Part shown: piece by piece, positions 11,195 through 22,567 of the stretch
Position numbering within the stretch: the first letter of the stretch is position 1
Layout: each line of letters begins with the position of its first letter
Source of the DNA: Talaromyces rugulosus
Lineage: Eukaryota > Ascomycota > Eurotiomycetes > Eurotiales > Trichocomaceae
Length of the DNA: 64,000 nt
Assembly (NCBI RefSeq): GCF_013368755.1
Contig: NC_049563.1
Span: forward strand, 4,402,001 to 4,466,000
Reading direction: 5' to 3'
Position numbers and translations under genes: made by a program
The notes under the pieces: model-generated
The model's input: only the letters and a program-made list of their open reading frames with translations
Databases searched by the model: none
Told to the model about the DNA's origin: nothing

Positions 11195-13153
11195 TCAGAA
11201 CATATCATCATCGTCCTCATCATCTGAAACCTTACCGACTCTTTGCGCATCCTGCTGACGATAAAAATTCTGTAAACGACGAGCTCGGCCCAGAGTCTTG
11301 TCATCCTCGTCTTCGTCATTATCATAACGACGATTTCGAATCTCGCCTTCAGAGTCGTTGTCGTTGTCATCGTCGTCGTTTTCATCGTAATAATTCACGT
11401 CAAACTCTTCATCGTCAGAGCCCGCATGTCTATATCGGCGGTAGACGGCAGTGGGATCGTCGTTTTCGTCGGCCGATGAGAGGTCTTCGTCTGGGTAGTC
11501 GTTGGCCGGGTTATCTTCGGCTGTAGATGTGTCAGTTAAAAAAAAAATCCCCTGAAAAGAAAAGAAAAGGAAAGGAAAAGGAGGGAAATACCGTTAGAAT
11601 CAACATCCTCACCATCCCAGTTTTCTTCAGCCGAGTCATCGTTTTCCAAGAAATTCTCCCATAGGTCTTCGTCTTCTTCTGTGATGACGACAAGGCCAAT
11701 GTCCTTGCGGGTTGGGTCAATGTCGTGCGGTGTCGAGGGTGTTGGAGTGCTTGTGTCTGATAGGGGATCGGTAAGGCCATCTGTAGACCGGGGAACGGGG
11801 ATGCGGATATAAGTATCATAGACGTATCCCTCGTCCATGTCTTCGTCTTTTCTTTCTTTGGTAGTAGTAGTAGTAGTAGTAGAATCGGGCTCTTTAGTAG
11901 TATCAGCCGGCTTTCGAGGAGTGGGATGCCGGGGCATGTATTTCAATGGCGTGCGATTCGGCTTCACTGGTGTTGCCTGTGTGGTGGTGGTGACCGGCTT
12001 CGAAGGTCCATCCAAACTAACCCCATCCATATGGCTCTCCTCAGACTCGATATCCAGCATAACCAGCTCAAGATCCCTTGCCAGCCTGTCCAGATAATCA
12101 TCATCCTGAGACTCCTTCGTCGCTAAATGCTCTTTCGCCGCCGAGATGGAATCCTTTTGCTGCTCTCTCCATTTCTTCTCGGCCTGATTAACAACGGGCC
12201 GTTTCTGTGGACGACGATCTTCTTCTCGAACCAGCTGTGACTGAATGACTGTGTCGATTTCTTTTCCGGTCTGGTTTTTCTCGGCCCTTTCTAACGTTTC
12301 CAGAATAGAAGCGCCTCGGAGTGAGGGGGTCTGCGTTAATTTCTCAACTAGCACTGCCCGAGTGCGCGTGGGTGTGCTGCTTTTGGCAACGCCGCTGCCA
12401 GCAGCTGTCTTGAGCGGGCTGGTCGGGGTGTTGGGCCGAGAGATGTGAAACCTGCGTATTGACGTTGGAAATGACGGCGTTGTTGTTTTTGTCGTTGTTG
12501 TTGTAGTAGTAGTTGATGATGATGTCGTCGCCGCCGTCGTCTTAGTCTCATCTCCCTCGCTCTCCTGCTCTCCAGCCGCAGCAGCAGCTACAGACTGCTG
12601 AACCAACTGAACAGACTCCTTCACCCTCTCCTGCTTAGCTTCCTCTTGCTTCCGCCTCGCTGCCGCCAAAGCGCGTTCTTCGCGAAACTCTGCTCCAGGC
12701 GACGTCGCTCTGATCACCGGCACGCCGCCGGCATTCACTCTTCTCCCAGCTGCTGCTGGCGACGGAGACGGAACCGAAGCTGACCCAGACGCCCGCTTTG
12801 GGAAAAAAGATGTACTCACTGACCTCGGACTGCGCACGCGACCTTGTCCGGGAGTAGACGCAGTGGACGTCGGCGCAGCACCAGCAGTATCAGCATCAGC
12901 AACGTTGTTGTTGTTGTTGCCCTTGGTACCACCACCGAGTTGCACTCTTTGAAAGATAAAGTCTGTAAACCTGCGTTTTTTCTGATGCAGCTCAGACTGG
13001 ATGTCTGTGTGAATCTTTTCAGTTAGCCCCAACTTTTTTTTAATCAAGATGTCAAAAGTGAATTTTGTTGTTGTTTGATAACATACACAGTGTCTCGACA
13101 GGTTCTTCTTCGCGCCGCCGCTTGATATGGAACTGCTCTGGTGGGAGAACCAT
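11195..13153 (-). CDS. iwr1: RNA polymerase II nuclear import factor Iwr1
   Basis: Three exons: 13087-13153, 11592-13004 and 11195-11520, with introns of 82 and 71 nt, giving 601 aa. Exon 1 starts MVLPPEQFHIKRRREEEP and joins to ETLYIQSELHQKKRRFTDF. This is the basic N-terminal region that in yeast Iwr1 carries the nuclear localisation signal. The signature Iwr1 segment spans the second intron: GYVYDTYIRIPV, then EDEDLWENFLEND, then AEDNPANDYPDED. The C-terminus is very acidic. The middle (about 30-300) is low-complexity Ser/Thr/Ala with Asn and Thr runs encoded by trinucleotide repeats. In yeast the protein binds assembled RNA polymerase II and takes it into the nucleus. At 601 aa it is longer than yeast Iwr1, and the extra length is the disordered middle. 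Confidence 0.88.
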
Positions 13154-14007
13154 CTTGGGTAGTTACTTTTCTACCTGAAAAATGACGAATTACTCGTCAA
13201 ATGATGATGGGCTTAGCGATCTTCAATGGGTTTCACTCGAAGCTTGTGGTCTGTGGCGGGGGGAGGGAAGATTGATATACATGGAGAAAAGGAATTATTA
13301 TTCAGAAGAAAGTGGCGTGTATTGACATGGGAGTTAACCGACCCACGGGTCCTGCCAGCCAATCACCATCGCTTTCCTCGAGCAATACTAAATTCTAATA
13401 AATCAATATAATAATACATCTACGCCGGAATATTATTTAAAATAGGCAAATGCTAGAATAATGCAAGATGCGCGCACTGTTCATTGTTTTTACGGACTTT
13501 TTGGTAGCACCAAATTTCTACCTAACTAACCCTCCCTCTCTCCAACTTTCCATCATCTCAATATGACTCTTATCCTCGCGCAACTGGAAACGTTCCAGCA
13601 AGATTATAAAATGTTAAAGGCATCACAAACAAAAAAAAATAACCAAAAAGGAAAAGAAAAAGAAAGGGGTCAAAAAAAAAAAGAAAAGAAGGATTAAAAA
13701 CGCACGAAAGAATAGAACAGACTAGAGCAACCAGTCAAGGGGTCTCCAATCAAAACTTTCGTAGCCAGCTAGCAATACAACAGGGGCAGAAGCAGATATT
13801 AAGAATGGACTAAAGGGGCCATTAGGACATGGAAGCGAAATCATTTGGACAATGCAGTAAATTTGAACGAATACATGAAGCAGAAAAGAAAAAATGGCGG
13901 GTGAAAAAGAAAAGAAGATCGATTAGATGGAATAAATAGATGTTGAATATAAATGCGCCACCATGGATGATGAAATTATAAAAGAAATATAATTAAATCG
14001 GCGGTTT
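13154..14007. other. Intergenic region between two minus-strand genes
   Basis: It contains the promoter of iwr1 and the 3' region of the RRM gene. There is an ATTATT/AATAAA-rich patch at 13392-13440 and A-rich runs at 13620-13700. No gene is supported. Confidence 0.5.
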
Positions 14008-16521
14008 TCACTTCGCCCCGATCTCCTCTTCCGCCCAGCCCGGAAGAGACGATTCATTTTGAATGGCAAGTCCGAATCCATTGTGGTTTAGACCGCCCAA
14101 GGCCGAGCCAAAGCTGGAGAAGCTTCCCTGAGTCTGGTGTGACAGTCCAGAGCGGCCGTGGTTTGTTTGACTGGGAGTCGGTCCAAATGGCTCTTGGGAA
14201 AAGGATGGCAGGCTGACAGCGCGAGAATGTTGGGCCCGGGGAACGCTGAGACTGTTGGAAGAGCCGTGGCTAGCCCCCGAGTGTCCATGCGAAACATTGA
14301 GATATCCATTTGACGGCTTTTGTTGGTGGAGAGAAGGCTCCGCAACGCTTCCATTGCTCAATTCATTCGAGGCTGCGCCAGTGTAAAGGGCAGCCTGTTG
14401 GTTAGCGAGAGCCTGGTGTTGCTGCTGCTGCAGAGTCGCCAAAGTCATAGGGTCTGTCAGACGGCCCTCCTGGTCCTGAGCTTGCTGTGCCGAAACTTGG
14501 TTGAGGTACATCGTCAACGGGTTGCTACCACCGGCATTCAAGATCGACGACGGAGATGACGAATTTTGAAGGGGGTGACGGTTCTGCTGTTGTCCGTTTT
14601 GCGACCCTGTAGAGCCTGGAGCAGGCGACAGGGCAGGCCGTGTTGGGCTTGACTGCGAACCACCCTGGCTGATATTCTGTTGGAAGCCATTGAGAGGCGA
14701 CGCCGAGTGTGATTCCTCGACACCGTTGCGGTTGTTCTGTTGCTGGTTTCCATTGTTGTTCATCTGTCGGGGAGGGTTTCCACATCGATCCTTTCCAAAG
14801 TTGATCTTGAAGCGTCTGTATTCCTCACGACCACGCATACCTTCAATAGCCTTGATCGCATTAGCAATGTTGGTGAAGTTGACAAAGGCACAGCTCTTCT
14901 CTCTCAGCGTGTTGACAAGCTCGATTTCGCCATACTCGGAAAAGTCTTGGCGAAGACGCTCTTCCGTCCAACTCTCGTCAAGATTACCGATATACACATT
15001 ACGAGAAGCTCCGCCGCTGACAGCAAGAGCGATAGCCGGTGGCAGAGCACCGGAATGCTTGCCCCAGCCAATCTTTAGTCTTCGGTTATGAATCATCAGT
15101 CCCTGAAGGTTGCTCAAGGCATAGAACGATGCGGCGGAAGTCGGGTCGATGAAGGTGACGAAGCAGATATGTTTGTCGGGAATGTAGCGAATGTGGTGCA
15201 AAAGACCACCGCGGACCACGTTGCAAATTTCTTCGATAGTAGTCTCGGGGTGGATGTTACCAAGATAGATTGTTCGGTTGCCCAGGTTGTTAACACCGCC
15301 GGCAGTTGTTGCGACGGCTGCGGCTGCAACAGATTGCTGGGCGAGAGCGTTCGAAATCAAATCGCGGTCTGCACTGTTGAGAACGTGAGCATAGCCAGGG
15401 GCAATTCCCAAGTACTGGGCAGCGTTTTGCTGCTGAGTCTTGGACACGTAGGCGCAACGATCCTTGCCGTAGAAAACTCGACGAGGTGCTTGCCATTTAG
15501 GTTCCTGGGGAAGTTGGGCGACTGCTTTGATGGCATTGCTGATAGACAGGAAATGGATGAAACCAATTGCTTTCTCTTTGACGATCTTTACCGCATCGAT
15601 AGGGCCAAACTTTCCGAGGTCTTCGCGCAATTCGTCCTCGGTAATATCCTCAGGCAAGCTACCCAAGTAAACGTTTCGAGATGCGCCGGACTGTTGCACT
15701 GCGACGGCGACGGAGGTTGGGACCTGAGAAGGCTTGCCCCATCCGATCTTGATGTCGTTTCCCTTGATGGCCAATTTTTTCAGAATGGCATCGGAGTGAA
15801 AGTGGGTGGCAGAACTGCTGTCAAGGAAAGAGATGAAGGCGCAGTTCTTATCGGGCAACAAACGAACAGACTCGATTTGCCCGCTTCGGACGTGGTTCAA
15901 GATCTCCTCGGCCGTGGTTTCTGCCGGAATGTTTCCGAGGTACACGGTACGGCTAGTACCAGAGATCATACCAGGGACTGCGGCATTGGAAGCAACATTG
16001 AATTGGTTGCTCATTCCTGGAAAGCCACCAATTGGTGACTGGGGCCCTCCGAGAAGTTGCGAACCACCATATCCATCGGCAGATACCAGTCCAGTGTATA
16101 GTTGAGGAGACAAAGCGTTCTGGTGGGCCTGGGTTGGGCTGCCGAGCTGGTTCTGGCCTCCTTGGTTGTGGCCCGAGTTTGCCTGGGAAAAGCCGCCAAA
16201 GTTGGCAAATTGAGGAGAGGCAAAGGCAGACGGGGTGCCTGGCTGGAAAGGGCTGCCGAGCAAAAGCTGGGACGGAAGCAGGGGAGTGACGTTCATGTCG
16301 AACCCAGCACCAAGGTCGTTGCCGTTCTGAAACGTGGAGCCAGTGTTGATAGAAGGGATGTTAGCCCGTCGCGAATCGCGATTTCCAAAACTCTGCTGCA
16401 TCGAGGGATTGTTCGAGTTGAACGCGCCGTGAGAGAAGCCGGTGTGATCGGTGTTGAGAGCGGGCAGTTTCGACAGTCCTAAACGCGAATTCTTCGAGTC
16501 CGCCGTTTGCATGGAGAGCAT
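14008..16521 (-). CDS. nrd1: Four-RRM RNA-binding protein, Nrd1/Mrn1 type
   Basis: Single exon, 837 aa. Four RRMs are visible: about 190-263 (RTVYLGNIP ... NCAFISF), 281-354 (RNVYLGSLP ... AIGFIHF), 416-488 (RTIYLGNI ... ICFVTF) and 506-578 (RNVYIGNLD ... CAFVNF). RRM1 and RRM3 both end in KIGWGK, and RRM2 and RRM4 in a FYGKDRC/NFGKDRC block, so the protein is a duplicated RRM pair. The flanks are low-complexity Gln/Asn/Ser-rich. This is the arrangement of Schizosaccharomyces pombe Nrd1 (negative regulator of differentiation) and yeast Mrn1, cytoplasmic mRNA-binding proteins linked to stress granules. The ATG chosen is the first in frame; the leader upstream is CT-rich on the coding strand with a TA repeat. 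Confidence 0.9.
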   Translation of the reverse strand: MLSMQTADSKNSRLGLSKLPALNTDHTGFSHGAFNSNNPSMQQSFGNRDSRRANIPSINTGSTFQNGNDLGAGFDMNVTPLLPSQLLLGSPFQPGTPSAFASPQFANFGGFSQANSGHNQGGQNQLGSPTQAHQNALSPQLYTGLVSADGYGGSQLLGGPQSPIGGFPGMSNQFNVASNAAVPGMISGTSRTVYLGNIPAETTAEEILNHVRSGQIESVRLLPDKNCAFISFLDSSSATHFHSDAILKKLAIKGNDIKIGWGKPSQVPTSVAVAVQQSGASRNVYLGSLPEDITEDELREDLGKFGPIDAVKIVKEKAIGFIHFLSISNAIKAVAQLPQEPKWQAPRRVFYGKDRCAYVSKTQQQNAAQYLGIAPGYAHVLNSADRDLISNALAQQSVAAAAVATTAGGVNNLGNRTIYLGNIHPETTIEEICNVVRGGLLHHIRYIPDKHICFVTFIDPTSAASFYALSNLQGLMIHNRRLKIGWGKHSGALPPAIALAVSGGASRNVYIGNLDESWTEERLRQDFSEYGEIELVNTLREKSCAFVNFTNIANAIKAIEGMRGREEYRRFKINFGKDRCGNPPRQMNNNGNQQQNNRNGVEESHSASPLNGFQQNISQGGSQSSPTRPALSPAPGSTGSQNGQQQNRHPLQNSSSPSSILNAGGSNPLTMYLNQVSAQQAQDQEGRLTDPMTLATLQQQQHQALANQQAALYTGAASNELSNGSVAEPSLHQQKPSNGYLNVSHGHSGASHGSSNSLSVPRAQHSRAVSLPSFSQEPFGPTPSQTNHGRSGLSHQTQGSFSSFGSALGGLNHNGFGLAIQNESSLPGWAEEEIGAK

Positions 16522-16698
16522 GTGCGGCGGCAGGACAAGACTGTCCTGTAGGTTGGATGAGAGGACGGCCGTTTTGACGATTCGAAAGGGTCCGGGATTG
16601 AGTATCCCCGGACACGATCAGAGAATCGGGAGGGGATTTTGAGGGAGTTTCGGCCTTGGGATAGACCAGATATTGCCGTTTCGAGAACTTGTAGTATG

Positions 16699-16717
16699 TA
16701 TATATATATATATATAT
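16699..16717. repeat. (TA)n microsatellite in nrd1 leader region
   Basis: Nine to ten TA units about 180 bp before the nrd1 start codon, read on minus. Confidence 0.8.
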
Positions 16718-18099
16718 GATCGAAATTGATGTCGAGTTCTCACAGTTCGGGGCCAATGGCGCGAGTGACGATGGATCTGGCGCGACTCCTGGGGGACCGA
16801 TGAAAACAACGGACCAAGCAAGCGAGGCCGAGACAACGAGGGAATTATGATTAACAGCCGACCGTTCGAATAGATAAAAGAAAGACCGGACGAGCGAGGG
16901 GCGCGTGAGGCAGACGTCTGATGGCCGAGGTAGTGGAGGAAAAGCAAAAGAAGCCAAAAAAAAAATAAAAGAGTGAAGAGGAAAAAAAAAAAAAGAGAGG
17001 TGGCTCCCTGAGGGAGATAAAAGAGGCGATAGCGAGCGAGCGTAGGTAGTTAGAAAGCGAGAAAAAGAAGAGAAGAAACAATAATAATAATGAGACAGAG
17101 GAGCGAGGAGCACCTGGACAGCGAGCAAAAAGAACGTGGAGAAAGAAGTAAGGAATGGGAGAAAGGTATGCTCTATCCCAAAGCAGAGCGAAGCGCGGGA
17201 AGGGGGCAGCGCGCGAGCGAGCAGGGGCTGCCCGAAAGGGGACGCGCTAGCCTAGACGGGCTGGCTTGGTATTGTTGACACTGTATTAATATTGACTTGG
17301 TTAAGTCGGGTTGGGTTTCTATAATCCTTATTACTGGGTTATATACTTGATGTTTTCAAGAATGTAGTATTCACTATCAGTCTTCACTCGGTCGTTTGTC
17401 GTTTCATACCATACATAGATACTCTATTTCCATCCTGCATTGTTTTCAATGTATGTTGGATAAAGCGATCTGGTCTGATTATAGAAGGTCTATTAACAAT
17501 TCCTTGGCCGGAGTGCATAAATAGTAACATCCTCCCTTGGCATATAGACTGAAAGAACATTTTGAAGCAGTCATGTTTGCATTGTGCTTAGAATAGGATC
17601 TCTCGTTGTTTTACGGACCGACAAGGTTAACTTTAAATGTCGATCATGGCGACAGACAGGCTTTGTCTGTATTGTTTAAACTTAATACTTGATATAGAGT
17701 TGCTAGTTACATATGTAATGCTATCAATAGTTCACTCCAGTCAATAATACTGTACGATTGCCAGGGGTAAAATATTAAACACAAAATAACGAGTTTTCAA
17801 AGGGCTGAAACGTCAGCCACTCACGCGATCGCTTTGTTTAGCGCCTGGGGAAAAGCGGGCCGGCTCCACCCGTTCCCCTGCTCCCTGGTTCGTTCGTTCC
17901 AAAATATTTCATGCTGAGTCTGGACATTGTAGTAGTACTAGTACTTTGTATTCCGTGAGTCCGTACTGTCGGCTCAATACTAAGGTCGAATACAGAGTTC
18001 CACTCAACCCAGTAAAATTGGCCTCCAGTTTTACTTGCAACTATTAAATACTAAAAAAGGGTTCCTGGATTTGTCACGCTACCGGCCCCACATCTGTGA

Positions 18100-18162
18100 C
18101 CAATGAGAAGCCCCATTGGCCCGGCGAAACGTGGTTGAGGCCCGTCAGCGCGCGCCTATTGG
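18100..18162. promoter_or_regulatory. Cluster of three CCAAT boxes
   Basis: CCAAT at 18100-18104 (plus), and ATTGG at 18115-18119 and 18158-18162 (minus orientation). The spacing fits several CCAAT-binding (Hap/NF-Y) complexes. No coding gene begins within 1.5 kb on either side, so the target is unclear: a distal element, or the start of an unannotated transcript. Confidence 0.4.
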
Positions 18163-20463
18163 TCGATTTTGTGGGTCCTTTCTTCATACGGGCTAGCGTC
18201 GCATAATGTCAGATCCGCCGACGGTGACGTTGATGGTTGTTTTTTTTTTTAAACTGCAAAGCCTAGAGATCTTTCTCTACCTTGGTTTTTTTTGAGTTCG
18301 AGTATGAAACTGACCACTATGACACTATGAATTTTGAAACTCTGGGCAATTCTTCAGGCAGTCAGCCAAGTGGAGAATGCCCCTGACTAGCCCGCTAGCC
18401 TCTAGTTGCCGAGTTTAGAATAAATCTGGATCTGAAGAACCAGTCTTGTCCACCGCAAGTCCGCAACGTGGCAAGAAGAAGATTTCTCTTATAGTACTCC
18501 AGTACGGAATACTAATAATAATAATACTCCTCGGCCGCATTCCAGATTGCTGCTCCACGTTACATCTGCATCTTTGTATGGAGTTGAAAGGAAGCGCCAA
18601 AACACTGGTCCATTTTCGCCGGCCCGCTCAATGAAACCTCGTGGCGGACTCCTTCCAGACTGGTGCTTCCACCTGCTTACCTGGGATGGTGTCGGCGATC
18701 TTTTTTTTTATTTTGTTTTTAATTGAGAAGGTGGTTTCACATAATATTGTGACATGCATGTTAAAAAAAAATTGATGTTTCGTGTATTAAAAATATAGTT
18801 ACATCAATATGTGGACGTGAAGAAATTTTTTATACAATTTACATCAATTGATACTTACAGTACAGTACTGCAAGGAAAATTACCAAATTGGGAAAGTGGT
18901 AGAACACGTATAAATCTATGATTCCGATTCTTCAGCCATAACTGAACAAAATGGGGGCAAAGGATACCAGCAAATATCTGCCGCAAACGCAGGAACCTGG
19001 TCCAAAAACGCCCTGTGTATATTGCTTGTCAGGTTGTGTAGTACTTGATAATCATATACTATTGATTTCACCAATTGAGCCCTGAGTCGGTCATCTCCAG
19101 TTGGTATTGTTATATATTTCTACCACAAGCGCTTGAAACGAATCTAGGGTGAATGGCTGTGTTGTTAAAAGAGTATACAAAGTAGCCTTCTGCCTTGACT
19201 TTTAGCCATGGAATCTGAAAGTAGTCGGCTTAAATGTACATTAGAGCATGAAAATGACATTGATTGTAGGCTCCTGTCGTCTTTCTCCGCACATCGTCGC
19301 CTTTAATGGTGTAATCGCCGGTATAAAGAAACTGGAGCATCTTTTTGAGTTGATACGGATGATGATCATGGAGCTCAAAGGTCCCTGGAGCTTCCTATTT
19401 TTCTCTCTATGATAACTATCCAGTCAAAAAAAAAAAAAGGCAAAAGCCAAGGCACGGCAAACCTTGAAATCCCCAGAAAACCCCCGCTCAAAATAAGGTG
19501 ACTTGGGACACACAACATCCCGATGAGTTGGAAAAACTTCGGTGCCACAGATGATCTTCATATCGCTATCCTTTTAGCTTGGGTACAAGCTGGCCCATTT
19601 CCTGTTAGTTTGTACAGGTAGTAGTTATCCATGTACTATGAAATGTAATCCTTAGTCTTCATCTTGTCGGTGGCCATCTTCCGCACCTCTTCCTTTGATC
19701 GTGAAGATGTAGTTTCTATAGGTATAGTATGATGGTTGCTGGTCTGTGTAAATGAGTGCTATTTTAGATGGGTAGGAAAATTGTCAAGACAAGAAAATGG
19801 AAAAGAATAGGGCTGCTGCCTCGCCTGTTCGACTGGTAAGAACAAGGTAATTTAGGCAGCACAAGGAAGTTACATCACGGTATACGATTTTATTAGACAC
19901 CACGCATATCCCAAATGAAAGTGTATAAAATACTCCAAGAGGAATCAATATTTCTTTATAGATCCCCTTCATAGAAAGACGCTTCCTATTGGACAGAGGC
20001 TGTATACAGCACCGACTAAACCAAATGCAGTAAGGCAGAATCATGTGATTGGCCGATAACACAGATAAGGCACATTCCATGCCTGAGGCAGCCACGATAA
20101 GGAACACAGCCCCTCCTTTGGCTTTTGGGCCATGCCGAGTGTGGGAAAAAACCCCAGCGTCTTCTTCCACTCCGTCCCCCCTCCGTACGTACGTCTCAAT
20201 CGATTGTTTGGCTCTCCAGCTAATATCCCTGGACAGTGCTCTGCTGCTCTTGACAGTGCTCTGCCACAGCTGACCAGACGGTTTCGCGCCGAGATTATTG
20301 GGTAGCATTGGTCCATTGCAACTGTGAGTCATCATCAATCCCTAGATAAACATAAAAAAAAGTGGCGGGGCAGGGTGGTTGGTTGGACATATAAAAAAAA
20401 ATTGACCAACGTTTCGCGAAATTGCAGCTCTCGTTGAAAAGCAACTCCTAGCTAGCCATCATC

Positions 20464-22244
20464 ATGGCCGAACACAAAGTCTACATCGACGAGGATGTTG
20501 GCAAGGACGATTCCTCGGCCACTGGCGCCGAAACTGCCCCTTACAAGACTGTCCTGCATGCGATGCTGCAGCACGCGCCCACCACCGAAGGAATCCAATA
20601 CCTCACGCGCAAATCCGTGACTGGACCGGTTGAGAACGACAATGAAGCGTCCCGCTTGGAATGGAAGCCCCCGTCTGCATCGGGGATGAAGAAATTCCTC
20701 AAGTCGTACGAAGGAGCCAAGAAGAAAGCCGCCAAGGCCGATGAACTGGCCATTCGGGAAAAGGCAGAGTGGGAGAAGCGCCAGGCTGTGCTTGAGGATG
20801 CCAAAAAGGTTGTGCTCAAGGAAGATGCGTCGCTGCCCAAGCCGGTGCGCATCCGCCTCGACGTGACGGATCCGGCTACCGTAAAGCTACGCGCGCCGGA
20901 ATCGAGCGAGCCAGGCACTCGAGTTCGCGTGCTGGGGCGTGTTCACCGTCTTCGGTCTCAAAAGGATGTCATCTTTTTGACTCTATCGGATGGCTATGGG
21001 CTGCTGCAATGTATCCTGACGGGCGACTTGGTCAAGACGTACGATGCCATGACCCTGACGCTGGAGACGGCGATTGCCATCCATGGCGAGATGCGCGCTG
21101 TTCCCCCCAAGCAACACGCCCCCGATGACCGAGAGCTTCATGCCGACTTTTTCACCATCATCGGCAAGGCCCCCGGCGACAAGGAGACCATCACCAACCG
21201 CGTATCAGCCAACGCCGAACCCCAGACTCTCTACGACAACCGGCATCTTGTCCTGCGCGGAGAGACGTCATCTGCAGTGATGAAAGTGCGAGCCGCGACG
21301 CTACGGGCTTTCCGGCGAACATTCGAGGACACCAAAATGCTCGAGGTGACGCCGCCATCAATGGTGCAGACACAGGTCGAGGGAGGCAGCACACTGTTCT
21401 CGTTCGACTACTACGGCGAGCCGGCGTACCTGACACAGTCGTCGCAACTGTACCTGGAGACATGCCTGGCATCGATGGGCGACGTGTTTTGCATCTGCCC
21501 TTCGTTCCGCGCCGAAAAGTCGCTGACGCGCCGACATCTGGCGGAATACACTCACATTGAAGCCGAACTGGACTTTATCACGTTCGGCGACCTGCTCGAC
21601 CATCTCGAGGTGGTCATTGTCAAGGTCCTCGATTTATTGTTTGCGGACCCGCAGATTGCGCAGTTCATCAAAACGCTCAACCCGGACTTCAAGAGACCAA
21701 ACCGCCCTTTCAAGCGCATGCGCTACTCGGACGCTATCGAATGGCTACGCGAGCACGAGATTGTCACCGACGAGGGCAAGCCGCACGAGTTTGGCGACGA
21801 CATCGCCGAGGCTGCTGAACGCCGCATGACCGACATCATCAACGAGCCCATTTTCCTGACGCACTTCCCCGCCGAGATCAAGGCGTTTTACATGAAAAAG
21901 GATATTAACGATTTGCGCGTCACCGAGAGTGTCGACGTGCTGATGCCCGGTGTTGGCGAGATTATTGGCGGCAGCTGCCGTATTGAAGACTACGACGAGC
22001 TGCTGGCTGCGTATAAGCGTGAGGAAATGGATGCTGGGCCATACTACTGGTACACCGACCAGCGCAAGTACGTCCTTCTTTCTTTTTTTCTTCTTTTGCA
22101 AATACTAACAACTGCAGGTACGGAACCTCCCCTCACGGCGGCTACGGTCTGGGTCTCGAGCGTTTCCTGGCCTGGGTTTGCGGTCGATACACTGTGCGCG
22201 AGTGCTGTTTGTATCCCCGATTCACTGGGCGCTGCACTCCTTGA
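20464..22244 (+). CDS. DED81: Cytosolic asparaginyl-tRNA synthetase
   Basis: Two exons, 20464-22067 and 22118-22244, 576 aa. The 50-nt intron has GTACGT, TACTAAC and CTGCAG signals. It must be removed: reading through loses motif 3. An N-terminal eukaryotic extension with a Lys/Ala/Glu helix (about 1-135) precedes the OB-fold anticodon domain (about 155-240, [20 protein letters not shown]). The class IIb catalytic core follows, with motif 2 ([19 protein letters not shown]) and, in exon 2, motif 3 ([13 protein letters not shown]). The end [12 protein letters not shown] is the hallmark of the AspRS/AsnRS group. The core resembles AsnRS rather than AspRS. It charges tRNA-Asn in the cytosol. Confidence 0.95.
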
Positions 22245-22567
22245 TCTTTTTTCTTTCTTTCTTTTCTTGCGTATCTTTTGATTTAGATACCTTTTCTGCA
22301 TGCAGTCGTATGACATGGTTCTGATTTTTTATATGTCCTGTCATATGTTTAAAAAGGCATTGCCAGTAGAATAGTATTAAAATAAAATAAAAATAAAAGA
22401 GTCTACACTTGTTCATGAACTTGATATGATAAAACTTGATAAATTTGAGATTCAATTGTATTAAAATTTCCTAAAAATCTGAAACCACACGTATCACATA
22501 ATGCTTGCTTGCTCTATATAAACGCTAACTCTGTTCATTCGTTTGAACAGATAGATAAAGAAGAAAA
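22245..22567. other. Convergent 3' region
   Basis: This is the gap between the stop codons of AsnRS and the Ecl1-like gene. It is AT-rich with AATAAAA-type runs near 22380-22395, likely poly(A) signals. No gene seen. Confidence 0.5.

Larger units (their letters stand above)
16522..20463. other. Long divergent intergenic region, nrd1 to AsnRS
   Basis: About 3.9 kb without a supportable gene. Left part (16.5-17.2 kb): CT-rich leader of nrd1 (read on minus). Centre: AT-rich, with a compact CCAAT cluster at 18100-18162 followed by TGACGTTGA near 18225. Right part: the AsnRS promoter. A 184-codon minus-strand frame at 19784-20338 has no family features. Confidence 0.5.

Noticed and set aside
15088..16038. 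316-codon open frame on plus
   Set aside because: It is antisense to the four-RRM gene; its composition mirrors the coding strand and it has no domain.
16361..17128. 255-codon minus frame rich in Phe and Ser
   Set aside because: It overlaps the nrd1 start in another frame and the CT-rich leader; the Phe/Ser bias comes from the pyrimidine tract.
19784..20338. 184-codon minus frame
   Set aside because: No domain, no codon pattern like the neighbours, and it lies in the AsnRS promoter region.
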